64,000 nt of DNA, taken from positions 248,001 to 312,000 of the forward strand of contig NZ_BMFH01000002.1 in assembly GCF_014638095.1 (NCBI RefSeq), given 5' to 3'. A program made the translations under genes and the position numbers. The notes beneath the pieces are model-generated. The model did not search any database, was not told the DNA's origin, and worked only from the letters and a program-made list of their open reading frames with translations. Origin of the DNA: Muriicola marianensis (GTDB taxonomy: Bacteria > Bacteroidota > Bacteroidia > Flavobacteriales > Flavobacteriaceae). This document shows positions 41,293-49,278 of this stretch, piece after piece. Position 1 is the stretch's first letter; every line of letters starts with the position of its first letter.

Positions 41293-42456
41293 ATGTCAAA
41301 AATATTAGTAATTGAAGATGAAGCGGCTATACGCAGGGTACTGATCAAGATCCTGACGGAAGAGAACGACCAATACGAACTGGAAGAAGCTGAGGACGGG
41401 CAGAAGGGACTTGAGATGATCAAGAAGAACGACTATGACCTCGCCTTGTGCGATATAAAAATGCCCAAAATGGATGGGGTGGAAGTCCTGCAGGCATCCC
41501 GGAAGATTAAACCGGAAATCCCTTTTATCATGATCTCCGGGCATGGTGACCTGGATACTGCCGTCAACACCATGAGACTCGGTGCCTTTGATTATATCTC
41601 CAAACCCCCGGACCTTAACCGCCTTCTTACAACGGTCAGAAATGCGCTCGACAGAAAGGAACTGGTGGTGGAGAACAAGATCCTGAAGAAGAAGGTGAGC
41701 AAGAATTATGAAATGATAGGGGAAAGTCCTGAGATCAGTAATATCAAGCAGATCATAGACAAGGTGGCTCCTACGGATGCCCGTGTACTGATCACTGGAT
41801 CCAATGGTACCGGGAAGGAACTCGTCGCCCACTGGATCCATCAGAAGAGCGAGAGGAGCAATGCGCCTTTTATAGAAGTAAACTGTGCGGCCATCCCATC
41901 CGAACTTATTGAAAGTGAACTGTTCGGCCACGTAAAAGGGGCTTTTACCTCGGCTATCAAGGACAGGGCCGGAAAGTTTGAAGCTGCAAACAAAGGCACG
42001 ATCTTCCTGGATGAGATAGGGGATATGAGCCTGTCTGCCCAGGCCAAAGTGCTTCGCGCCCTGCAGGAGAACAAGATCTCCAGGGTAGGTTCAGACAAGG
42101 ATATCAATGTAGATGTCAGGGTAGTGGCAGCCACCAATAAAGACCTCAAAAAGGAGATAGAGGAAGGCAGGTTCAGGGAAGACCTCTACCACCGACTGGC
42201 GGTGATCCTGATCAATGTTCCTTCTCTCAACGATCGCAGGGAAGATATTCCATTGCTCATCGAACATTTCTCAGAAAAAATTGCCGGCGAACAGGGCACT
42301 GCCCCCAAGCAATTCTCGCCAAAGGCGGTATCCCTCCTCAAGGAATACGACTGGACGGGGAATATACGGGAATTGCGGAATGTGGTCGAAAGGCTCACCA
42401 TTCTGGGAAATGATGAGATCACGGAGGCAGATGTCAAACTCTTCGCCAGTAAATAA
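41293..42456 (+). CDS. sigma-54-type response regulator lacking the DNA-binding domain
   Basis: A 387-residue NtrC-family protein. The receiver domain (residues 1-120) has its phospho-acceptor Asp in LALCDIKMPKMDG. The AAA+ domain shows Walker A GSNGTGKELVAHWI and Walker B GTIFLDEIGDMSL. The sigma-54 contact loop reads GAFTSA instead of GAFTGA. The sequence ends right after the AAA+ lid (ITEADVKLFASK), so no Fis-type helix-turn-helix is present. It may act from solution, as FlgR does. A cognate histidine kinase is not in view. Confidence 0.93.
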   Translation: MSKILVIEDEAAIRRVLIKILTEENDQYELEEAEDGQKGLEMIKKNDYDLALCDIKMPKMDGVEVLQASRKIKPEIPFIMISGHGDLDTAVNTMRLGAFDYISKPPDLNRLLTTVRNALDRKELVVENKILKKKVSKNYEMIGESPEISNIKQIIDKVAPTDARVLITGSNGTGKELVAHWIHQKSERSNAPFIEVNCAAIPSELIESELFGHVKGAFTSAIKDRAGKFEAANKGTIFLDEIGDMSLSAQAKVLRALQENKISRVGSDKDINVDVRVVAATNKDLKKEIEEGRFREDLYHRLAVILINVPSLNDRREDIPLLIEHFSEKIAGEQGTAPKQFSPKAVSLLKEYDWTGNIRELRNVVERLTILGNDEITEADVKLFASK

Positions 42457-42470
42457 AGAATGACACTTCC

Positions 42471-43175
42471 CTAATTTGTGGCCGAACAGCGTTCTCCTAA
42501 TTTTTCCAGGGCGCGCGCTGCGATATTCTTCGTCTTCAAGTTGTAGTATCGCTTACCTTCCGTGAGCTCGGCTTTAAGCAATTCAAGTTCGCATCGCTGG
42601 AAAACTCCCAGGACGTAATTCTCGGCCTCCTTGCATGGTAAGGTGGAGATGACCTTCTCCAGTGAAATCCTGAAACTTTCCAGGGAAGACTCTACCTTTT
42701 TTTCGAGCTCCTTTCCGGAAATAGGTCTGAAGGATTGAACCCTGGCCTTGTCCTCCCGGGTATTTACGCTAAGATCGTTTCCGTATTCACTGGTGTGGAT
42801 CTCAGGATGATCTTCAAGCGCTTCCAGACTACCCTGGGCATGATCCAGTGATTTCTCTAAAAGCATGCGGGCTCCCATAAGGGAACTTGCTTTTATCGCT
42901 TGTTTGAGATAACGCTCACTCTCTTCAATGCCGGACTGGGCGTATTCACATCCACAGGCAGCAAATTGATCCTTGCTCTTGTCAATAGCGCTCAATGCCT
43001 TATAGGCATAGTAGTGGATCATGTTTATTTTGTCGGCTTCGATGGCCTTTTGGGTATTCGATCTGATATAACTGATGTTCGACCCCGCAAATTCACAGGC
43101 ATTGGAGAATCCTGTGCCCGAAGGAAAGGGCAGTAAAGCGAGCCATAGATAGATTGTCAGCACCTGTAATGACAT
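42471..43175 (-). CDS. exported helical protein, function unknown
   Basis: A 234-residue protein with a signal peptide (LTIYLWLALLPFPSGTGFS). The mature part is almost all alpha-helical (ISYIRSNTQKAIEADKINMI, SGIEESERYLKQAIKAS) with several cysteines: CEF, CGC, CKE, CEL and CSA. A periplasmic helical bundle is likely. I do not recognise a family. It is convergent with the sigma-54 activator, 14 bases apart, and divergent from ppk2. Confidence 0.65.
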   Translation of the reverse strand: MSLQVLTIYLWLALLPFPSGTGFSNACEFAGSNISYIRSNTQKAIEADKINMIHYYAYKALSAIDKSKDQFAACGCEYAQSGIEESERYLKQAIKASSLMGARMLLEKSLDHAQGSLEALEDHPEIHTSEYGNDLSVNTREDKARVQSFRPISGKELEKKVESSLESFRISLEKVISTLPCKEAENYVLGVFQRCELELLKAELTEGKRYYNLKTKNIAARALEKLGERCSATN

Positions 43176-43351
43176 GGGACGTTATCTCAGATTTGGGTGA
43201 CCTAAAATAGAAATATGGAGAATCAACCCCTTATTTTATCGTCATATGGGGAAAATCCCACGTTTTTCGCACTATTTTAGGGATTTAAGACTATCCGTAT
43301 TTAATGAGTTGAGTGTAAGCAAAGCACCGATAAATGTCCTATCTTCAGCCT

Positions 43352-44230
43352 ATGAAGAAGATCAAAAGTAAAACCTATCAGGTCGACAAGACCGTAAAGT
43401 TAAAAGACATTCCCACAACGGATCCATTCGGGGAATCCGATAAAAAACTCAAGAAGTACCTGGAGAAGATTCGGGTTAAGCTCGGAAAGTTTCAGGATGT
43501 GATGTATGCCCATGACAAGTACAGCGTCCTGATCTGTTTACAGGGAATGGATACGGCAGGCAAAGACAGTCTGATCAGGGAAGTATTCAAGGACTTTAAT
43601 GTCAGAGGCGTACAGGTCCACAGTTTTAAGGTACCCACAGAACTGGAGAGAAGCCATGATTACCTCTGGAGACATTACATCGCCCTTCCCCCCAAGGGGA
43701 AATTCGGGGTCTTTAACCGGACGCATTATGAGAACGTATTGGTAACACGGGTCCATCCTTCTTACATCCTCGGGGAACACATTCCGGGTATCCATACAGT
43801 AGAGGACATCGACGAGGAATTCTGGCAAAAAAGGTTCCGTCAGATCAACGATTTCGAAAAACACCTTGCAGAGAATGGGACCATTATCTTTAAGTTCTAC
43901 CTTCACCTATCCAAGGAAGAACAGCGGCAGCGATTGCTGAGGCGGCTCGAATTGCAGGAAAAGAACTGGAAATTTTCAGCCGGCGACCTCAAAGAGAGGG
44001 CCCTGTGGGACAAATACCAGTGGTGTTACCAGGAAGCCATCAACCATACTTCCAAAGAACACGCTCCCTGGTTCGTGATCCCTGCGGACAACAAGGAAGC
44101 TGCCAGGGTTATCGTGGCGGAGATCCTCCTGGAAGAACTCAGCAAGTATACAGATGTGGTAGAGCCCGAACTGGATGAGGAGACCCGGGCAAATATTGAA
44201 GAATACAAAAGACAATTAGAAAGCGAATGA
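43352..44230 (+). CDS. polyphosphate kinase 2 family protein
   Basis: A 292-residue PPK2, using polyphosphate to phosphorylate nucleoside mono- or diphosphates. Walker A is CLQGMDTAGKDSLIREVF, the lid/Walker B region is VFNRTHYENVLVTRVHP, and EKNWKFSAGDLKERALWDKY follows. I start at the ATG 43352 (MKKIKSKTYQVDKTVK); an upstream ATG at 43334 is also in frame. The single-domain size matches short PPK2 classes, often active on AMP/ADP. The next gene starts within its last 4 bases. Confidence 0.9.
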   Translation: MKKIKSKTYQVDKTVKLKDIPTTDPFGESDKKLKKYLEKIRVKLGKFQDVMYAHDKYSVLICLQGMDTAGKDSLIREVFKDFNVRGVQVHSFKVPTELERSHDYLWRHYIALPPKGKFGVFNRTHYENVLVTRVHPSYILGEHIPGIHTVEDIDEEFWQKRFRQINDFEKHLAENGTIIFKFYLHLSKEEQRQRLLRRLELQEKNWKFSAGDLKERALWDKYQWCYQEAINHTSKEHAPWFVIPADNKEAARVIVAEILLEELSKYTDVVEPELDEETRANIEEYKRQLESE

Positions 44231-45618
44231 GAAGGACTTTTATTTTAATTATTATCGTTTTGCAGGTGCTGAATAGTACAGCACAAACGAATGATCAGGA
44301 GCAGATCAGAAAGTTTTACGATCTGGCCCTGACGCAGGGTAAGTCGTATGACTGGCTCAATTATCTTTCCAATCAGATAGGAGGCCGACTTTCGGGTTCC
44401 GTACAGGCGGAACAGGCGGTTAACTATACCCGGGCAGAACTCGATTCCCTGGGATTAGACAGGGTCTGGTTACAACCTGTCATGGTGCCCAAATGGGTGA
44501 GGGGAACCCCTGAATTCGCCTACCTCGAAAGCAAGCCCGGTTACACGAGCAACATTCCGATTTGCGCCCTGGGCGGATCAGTGGCCACTCCACCGGGAGG
44601 AGTCAAGGCAGAGGTGGTGGAGGTGCAGTCCCTGGAGGAACTTGAGACCCTTGGGCAGGAAAGGATCAAAGGGAAGATCGTTTTCTTCAACAGACCTATG
44701 GACCCCAGGCTATTGAATACTTTCCAGGCCTACGGGGGTGCGGTTGACCAGAGATCGTCAGGAGCAGCCCAGGCTGCCAGATATGGCGCTGTAGGCGTTA
44801 TCGTCAGGTCGATGAACCTCCGGCTCGACGACTATCCCCATACAGGCTCCACCAATTATGGGGATCTGCCCGAAAAGGACAGGATCCCGGCTGCTGCTAT
44901 TAGTACCAACGGGGCCGAATTCCTGAGCACAACGTTAAAACTCAACCCGGAAGTACAATTCTATTTCAAGCTAAACTGCAAACAATTGGAGGACGTTCAA
45001 TCCTACAATGTAATCGGGGAGATCAGGGGCAGTACCAAACCTGAAGAGATCATGGTAGTCGGGGGTCATCTCGATTCCTGGGACCTGGGAGACGGGGCCC
45101 ATGACGATGGGGCCGGATGTGTTCAGAGTATGGAAGTGCTAAGATTGCTGAAAAAGAGCGGGTATAAACCCAAACGGACCATCCGTGTGGTCCTCTTTAT
45201 GAATGAGGAGAACGGGCTCAGAGGCGGAAGGAAATACGCTGCCGAGGCTGAACAGAAAGGGGAGAAGCACGTCTTTGCCCTGGAAAGTGATGCAGGGGGA
45301 TTCACACCCCGTGGATTTGGCTTCGACAGTTCGGACGCAGATTTCGAAAAGATCGCGGGATGGGAGTCCCTGTTTGAACCATATCTCTCTGATCATTTTA
45401 TCAGAGGCGGAGGCGGAGCCGACATCAGGCCTCTCAAGAAGGAGGGCATGGTTCTGGCCGGGCTCAGACCTGATTCCCAGCGATATTTCGCGCATCATCA
45501 CGCCCAGAATGACACTTTTGAGCACGTGAACCGGAGAGAGCTCGAACTGGGGGCAGCGGCGATGACGAGCCTGATCTACCTGGCGGACAAATACGAACTG
45601 GGATCCATCGGTAACTGA
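44227..45618 (+). CDS. M28-family metallopeptidase (carboxypeptidase Q-like)
   Basis: A 463-residue exported zinc aminopeptidase. Signal peptide (FILIIIVLQVLNSTAQ), then a PA-like insert region (GGVKAEVVEVQSLEELETLG). The di-zinc site is visible as VVGGHLDSWDLGDGAHDDGAG (in part), FMNEENGLRGGRKYA (catalytic Glu), ALESDAGG and FAHHHAQNDTFEHVN. It probably trims peptides in the periplasm. It overlaps the ppk2 stop by 4 bases (ATGA), suggesting translational coupling. Confidence 0.94.
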   Translation: MRRTFILIIIVLQVLNSTAQTNDQEQIRKFYDLALTQGKSYDWLNYLSNQIGGRLSGSVQAEQAVNYTRAELDSLGLDRVWLQPVMVPKWVRGTPEFAYLESKPGYTSNIPICALGGSVATPPGGVKAEVVEVQSLEELETLGQERIKGKIVFFNRPMDPRLLNTFQAYGGAVDQRSSGAAQAARYGAVGVIVRSMNLRLDDYPHTGSTNYGDLPEKDRIPAAAISTNGAEFLSTTLKLNPEVQFYFKLNCKQLEDVQSYNVIGEIRGSTKPEEIMVVGGHLDSWDLGDGAHDDGAGCVQSMEVLRLLKKSGYKPKRTIRVVLFMNEENGLRGGRKYAAEAEQKGEKHVFALESDAGGFTPRGFGFDSSDADFEKIAGWESLFEPYLSDHFIRGGGGADIRPLKKEGMVLAGLRPDSQRYFAHHHAQNDTFEHVNRRELELGAAAMTSLIYLADKYELGSIGN

Positions 45619-45676
45619 GTTATTTCCCGGGATTGAATTGAAGTGCAGGCCAACTGGCTTTTAGGTGCAGAATCCC

Positions 45677-45684
45677 TATCTTTG
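45677..45684 (+). promoter_or_regulatory. -7 promoter element of the PPIase fusion gene
   Basis: TATCTTTG (TAnnTTTG), 21 bases before the ATG at 45706. Confidence 0.5.
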
Positions 45685-45705
45685 CGGCTCTTAAAATAAA
45701 GCCAC

Positions 45706-46638
45706 ATGGAAAACGGAATCTACGCTAAATTCAATACTGCAAAAGGAGAGATCCTGGTAAAACTCACTCATGAAAAAACCCCCGGTACAGTGGGCAATTT
45801 TGTCGCCCTGGCCGAAGGTAAACTCGATAATAAGGCCCGATCTAAAGGCAAGCCTTATTACGATGGCTTGACCTTTCACCGCGTGATTCCCGATTTCATG
45901 ATACAGGGGGGATGTCCTCTGGGTACGGGCACAGGAGATCCCGGATACAAATTCGACGATGAATTCCATCCAGATCTAAGGCACGATGCCCCCGGTGTAC
46001 TTTCCATGGCCAACGCCGGCCCCGGAACTAACGGCAGCCAGTTCTTTATCACGCATACAGCAACCCCCTGGCTAGATAACAAGCATACTGTTTTTGGACA
46101 TGTCGAACAGGGACAGGAAGTTGTGGATGCCATAGAACAGGGTGATACTATGGACTCCGTGGAGATCCTGAGGGTCGGAGATGCCTGTGAGGCATGGGAT
46201 GCCCTTCAAGCCTTCAGGTCTTTCGAAAAGACCAAGGAAGAAAGGATTGCAAAACAAAAAGAAATAGCCGAGGCCGAGATGCAGAAGATTTCAGCCGGAT
46301 TCGACAAAACGGAGAGCGGTCTTCGATACAAGATCATTCAGCAAGGGAATGGTAAAAGACCCGAAACAGGTCAGCGTGTATCTGTCCACTATGAAGGTTC
46401 ACTTGCCAGCGGACAGGTCTTTGACTCTTCTTACAGGCGCAAGGAGCCTATCACCTTTCAACTGGGGGTCGGACAGGTCATCCCTGGTTGGGATGAAGGA
46501 ATAGGTTTGCTGAAGGTCGGGGACAAGGCCCGGTTTGTGATCCCTTCCCACCTCGCTTATGGCAGTGCCGGGGCAGGCGGAGTGATCCCTCCAAATGCCA
46601 CCCTCATCTTTGACGTGGAGCTGATGGAGGTCTCCTAA
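45706..46638 (+). CDS. cyclophilin-FKBP fusion peptidyl-prolyl isomerase
   Basis: A 310-residue protein carrying two unrelated prolyl isomerases. Residues 1-160 are a cyclophilin: GLTFHRVIPDFMIQGGCPLG (catalytic Arg in FHRV), NGSQFFITHTATPWLDNKHT, VFGHVEQG. Residues about 205-310 are an FKBP: VSVHYEGSLASGQVFDSSY, GVGQVIPGWDEGIGLLKVGD, IPSHLAYGSAG and ANATLIFDVELM-like PPNATLIFDVEL. The linker is charged and helical. No signal peptide is visible, so it works in the cytoplasm. The two active sites may help fold the same client. Confidence 0.94.
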   Translation: MENGIYAKFNTAKGEILVKLTHEKTPGTVGNFVALAEGKLDNKARSKGKPYYDGLTFHRVIPDFMIQGGCPLGTGTGDPGYKFDDEFHPDLRHDAPGVLSMANAGPGTNGSQFFITHTATPWLDNKHTVFGHVEQGQEVVDAIEQGDTMDSVEILRVGDACEAWDALQAFRSFEKTKEERIAKQKEIAEAEMQKISAGFDKTESGLRYKIIQQGNGKRPETGQRVSVHYEGSLASGQVFDSSYRRKEPITFQLGVGQVIPGWDEGIGLLKVGDKARFVIPSHLAYGSAGAGGVIPPNATLIFDVELMEVS

Positions 46639-46658
46639 AATAAGAGGAGGTCAAATAT

Positions 46659-46748
46659 TCAGTTCCTGTTTGCCAGTTGTATGGAAAACAGGAGGAGGGC
46701 AAGGTTTAGTACAACCAGAAAGCCCATTATTCCAAAAAATACAGTCAT
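46659..46748 (-). CDS. 29-residue single-span membrane microprotein A
   Basis: ATG at 46748, TGA at 46659. The protein is essentially one transmembrane helix: MTVFFGIMGFLVVLNLALLL followed by FSIQLANRN. It is too short for routine gene calls. It aligns without gaps to its tandem neighbour at 46806-46895 and to the N-terminus of the 59-residue protein at 31482-31661, sharing F4, N15, L18, L19 and S22. No name or function is recognised. It could be a modulator of a larger membrane protein. Confidence 0.6.
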   Translation of the reverse strand: MTVFFGIMGFLVVLNLALLLFSIQLANRN

Positions 46749-46805
46749 AGCTTTTCTTACATAACAGCTATGTCTGCCATTTACCCTACCTCAGGGTAAA
46801 AGGAT

Positions 46806-46895
46806 TTAAAATTCACTTTTGCGGGCAGTACTCAGCAACAATAAGACGATATTGATCGCGATCAAAACCAGCAGGATCCAGAGAAAGGAATACAT
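46806..46895 (-). CDS. 29-residue single-span membrane microprotein B
   Basis: ATG at 46895, TAA at 46806, 57 bases upstream of microprotein A and on the same strand. The sequence starts MYSFLWILLVLIAINIVLLL and ends LSTARKSEF: one membrane helix and a short polar tail. F4, N15, L18, L19 and S22 agree with the other two family members. The identical length of the two tandem copies supports a real duplicated gene rather than chance open frames. Confidence 0.6.
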   Translation of the reverse strand: MYSFLWILLVLIAINIVLLLLSTARKSEF

Positions 46896-47003
46896 TGGCG
46901 TTGGTTATTAAGGGGTTAAGGGGTGTACATGTAGGACGCAGAATCACCTTAATTGTTGTGTGGAGGTCAGGGGAAGTTAATAACAAGTTATGAACAATCG
47001 CAA

Positions 47004-47034
47004 AAAGAAAACCCCGGTTAAACAACCGGGGTTT
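47004..47034 (-). terminator. rho-independent terminator of cspA
   Basis: Perfect 11-bp arms AAACCCCGGTT (47009-47019) and AACCGGGGTTT (47024-47034). On the minus strand the stem is followed by TCTTTTTG, 22 bases past the cspA stop. Confidence 0.85.
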
Positions 47035-47056
47035 ATAAAGAAAATGAGAGTATTAC

Positions 47057-47251
47057 CTAGTCAATTATTTTCACATTAACGGCGTTCATTCCTTTTTTTC
47101 CTTGTTGCAGTTCGAATTCCACAACATCACCCTCGCGTACTTCGTCAATTAAGCCGGAAATGTGTACAAAGTGATCTACTGATGAACCATCTTCAGTGAT
47201 AAAACCATAACCTTTGGAATCATTGAAGAATTTTACTGTTCCTTTACTCAT
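47057..47251 (-). CDS. cold-shock protein CspA family
   Basis: A 64-residue OB-fold RNA chaperone. MSKGTVKFFNDSKGYGFITE holds RNP1 (KGYGFIT); DHFVHIS is RNP2; GDVVEFELQQGKKGMNAVNV closes the barrel. The length is one domain, standard for CspA. The upstream 244 bases (to 47495) have no gene and could contain a long 5' leader as in other cold-shock genes, but no specific structure is evident. Confidence 0.95.
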   Translation of the reverse strand: MSKGTVKFFNDSKGYGFITEDGSSVDHFVHISGLIDEVREGDVVEFELQQGKKGMNAVNVKIID

Positions 47252-47495
47252 AATAAAAAATAATAAAATGTTAAGGCGCCAAAGGTACGTTTAATAATTA
47301 GAAATAAGGTCGATTTTCCAATTTTAAATCTATGCGTCCCTTTTTTATTGGCTGTCAGCCTTACTAAATCGGCTTTAATAATGGCATTTCACAACCAGGT
47401 CGTGTGTTAATTTTTAAATTTTGGCTACTTAGAGCTTTAAGTCTGTAGGAGCTTGCCATCTTATTTCTATACCTTTACTTGTATTTTTTGTTGAT

Positions 47496-48038
47496 ATGGA
47501 ACCGTCAGAACTTGAAAACCTGAAATACCCCATTGGGCATTTTATAAAACCGGCCAGGATCACTTCGTTACTACTCAAGGACTGGATCGCCCAGATTGAA
47601 GCCCTCCCTGTCAATCTCAGGGACCTTGTCCAGCCATTCAGCGACACTCAGCTGAACACTCCTTACCGCCCCGGCGGGTGGACGGTAAGGCAGGTGGTGC
47701 ATCACATCGCAGACAGCCACCATCACAGTTATATCCGGTTTAAATGGGCTCTCACAGAAGACCGCCCTGTCATCAAGCCCTATCTTGAAAAGGAGTGGGC
47801 ACAACTCGCCGATGCCCAGGATGGCCATATCGACCTCTCCCTGAATCACCTCGATGCGGTTCACTCCAGGCTGGTCTTTATGTTGAAAGGACTCACGGAA
47901 GCCGACTGGAAAAGGGAGTTCATTCATCCCGATGGGAATGTTGTGGTAAGCCTGGAAGAGAATGCGGGCAAATACGCCTGGCATGGCAACCACCATTTAG
48001 CCCATATTCAGGGACTTGCGGAGCGAATGAACTGGTAG
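47496..48038 (+). CDS. DinB/YfiT-fold metal-dependent protein (BstA-like)
   Basis: A 180-residue four-helix protein of the DinB superfamily, closest to YfiT. The metal-binding histidines are seen in WTVRQVVHHIADSHHHSYIR and in WHGNHHLAHIQGL. PYRPGGWTV and RFKWALTEDRPVIKPY are typical YfiT segments. Related Bacillus proteins transfer bacillithiol to electrophiles; a thiol-transfer or hydrolase role is therefore likely. It is convergent with a GNAT gene. Confidence 0.9.
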   Translation: MEPSELENLKYPIGHFIKPARITSLLLKDWIAQIEALPVNLRDLVQPFSDTQLNTPYRPGGWTVRQVVHHIADSHHHSYIRFKWALTEDRPVIKPYLEKEWAQLADAQDGHIDLSLNHLDAVHSRLVFMLKGLTEADWKREFIHPDGNVVVSLEENAGKYAWHGNHHLAHIQGLAERMNW

Positions 48039-48046
48039 GCCCTTCA

Positions 48047-48601
48047 CTATTTAAGAGACCGCCCCAGGAGGTACATGCCCTTTTCCTCCGGAATAGCATT
48101 CTCGAAGGGCAATACCTCTTCCCTGAGGATTTCATAGCCCATTTTGAGATAAAATGACAAAGCCCTTCCCTTTTGCATGGTAGAAAGACAGATATACCCC
48201 ATCCCCAATTGCCGGGCCCTGTCGTGCAAGGTGGAGAGTACCTTGGGGCCATAACCCTTCCCGGTATATTCTTTTAACAGATAGATCTTTTCCAGGAATA
48301 CGGGATCAGAAAATATAAGTCCTTTTGGATTTTTATTTAGGACGAGTTTAGCGATCCCAATGATCGTCGCCCCGGATCGTACCAGATAATGGAGATTGTT
48401 TTTTTGGACCAGCTCCGTTTGGACCAGCCGGGCCCTGAAGCTATTCTCGATATATGGAGAAGGGTCCTGATCGGGCCATAAATGCAGATAATGATCCCTG
48501 TAGGCCTGTTCCCCTATTTTGCAGTAGAGATCAAGGGTCTCCACAATGACGGGTTCCAGTTGGATGGTCGGCTGGCCCCGTTCTTCTAATTTTTCTTCCA
48601 T
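48047..48601 (-). CDS. GNAT-family N-acetyltransferase
   Basis: A 184-residue acyltransferase. The acetyl-CoA loop lies in KEYTGKGYGPKVLSTLHDRA (Q/RxxGxG-like, here TGKGYG), followed by GMGYICLSTMQKGRALSFYL and KMGYEIL. The N-terminal part, YCKIGEQAYRDHYLHLWP, binds the acceptor, which is unknown. It starts within the last 16 bases of the thioredoxin-like gene and is probably co-transcribed. Confidence 0.88.
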   Translation of the reverse strand: MEEKLEERGQPTIQLEPVIVETLDLYCKIGEQAYRDHYLHLWPDQDPSPYIENSFRARLVQTELVQKNNLHYLVRSGATIIGIAKLVLNKNPKGLIFSDPVFLEKIYLLKEYTGKGYGPKVLSTLHDRARQLGMGYICLSTMQKGRALSFYLKMGYEILREEVLPFENAIPEEKGMYLLGRSLK

Positions 48602-49146
48602 TTTATATTACATCCGATACTCGGCTTCTGGGTCTCTGCCTGGGGTTTCCCTGAGATCAGCCTGTCCATCGCCTGTTTTAAATCATCACCGGTCAGAGGA
48701 ATACCATTACCGGGCCTGGATGAGTCTAACTGCCCCCTGTACACCAGATCCAATTTTGAATCGAAAAGATAAAAGTCAGGGGTGCAGGCTGCATCGTAGG
48801 CTCGTGCTACTTCCTGTGTCTCGTCATAGAGATAGGCAAAGGGATATCCTTCAGCAAGGGCATTCTCCTTCATCAAATGGGGAGCATCCTCCGGATAGTT
48901 GATCACATCATTGCTGGAGATGGCTACAAAGCCAATACCTTTTTCCATGTAAGCTTTGCCAAGTCTGGTAAGGGCTGGGTTGACATGTTTGACAAAGGGA
49001 CAGTGGTTACAGATGAACATGACCACGGTTCCTTTTTCGCCCCTGACATCTTCCAGGGATTTCCGTGTTCCAGATACCGTATCGGGGAGTTCGAAATGAG
49101 GCGCCCTGGTGCCCAGGGGAAGCATATTACTGGGGGTACGTGCCAT
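48586..49146 (-). CDS. thioredoxin-fold redoxin
   Basis: A 186-residue AhpC/TSA-like thiol protein. FICNHCPFVKHVNPALTRLG contains a CNHC redox motif; GTVVMFICNHCP is the preceding strand. ACTPDFYLFDSKLDLVYRGQ is the cis-Pro region. No signal peptide is seen, so it is cytoplasmic. Such proteins with CNHCP are widespread, usually annotated as thioredoxin family; the substrate is unknown. The GNAT gene overlaps its end. Confidence 0.9.
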   Translation of the reverse strand: MARTPSNMLPLGTRAPHFELPDTVSGTRKSLEDVRGEKGTVVMFICNHCPFVKHVNPALTRLGKAYMEKGIGFVAISSNDVINYPEDAPHLMKENALAEGYPFAYLYDETQEVARAYDAACTPDFYLFDSKLDLVYRGQLDSSRPGNGIPLTGDDLKQAMDRLISGKPQAETQKPSIGCNIKWKKN

Positions 49147-49249
49147 GAGGATGAATTTATTCTACAAAAATAGCAAGCCTCTGGCAGATTCAGGTACCTT
49201 TAAAGAAATTCAAGGTAGGAATCCCAAAATCCCAAAACCTGAACTTGGT

Positions 49250-49257
49250 TATCTTTG
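49250..49257 (+). promoter_or_regulatory. -7 promoter element of the symporter gene
   Basis: TATCTTTG (TAnnTTTG). Its position places the RNA start near 49264, so translation cannot begin at the TTG 49255. Confidence 0.45.
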
Positions 49258-49278
49258 GTAAGGATACAGTTGTGGTTA

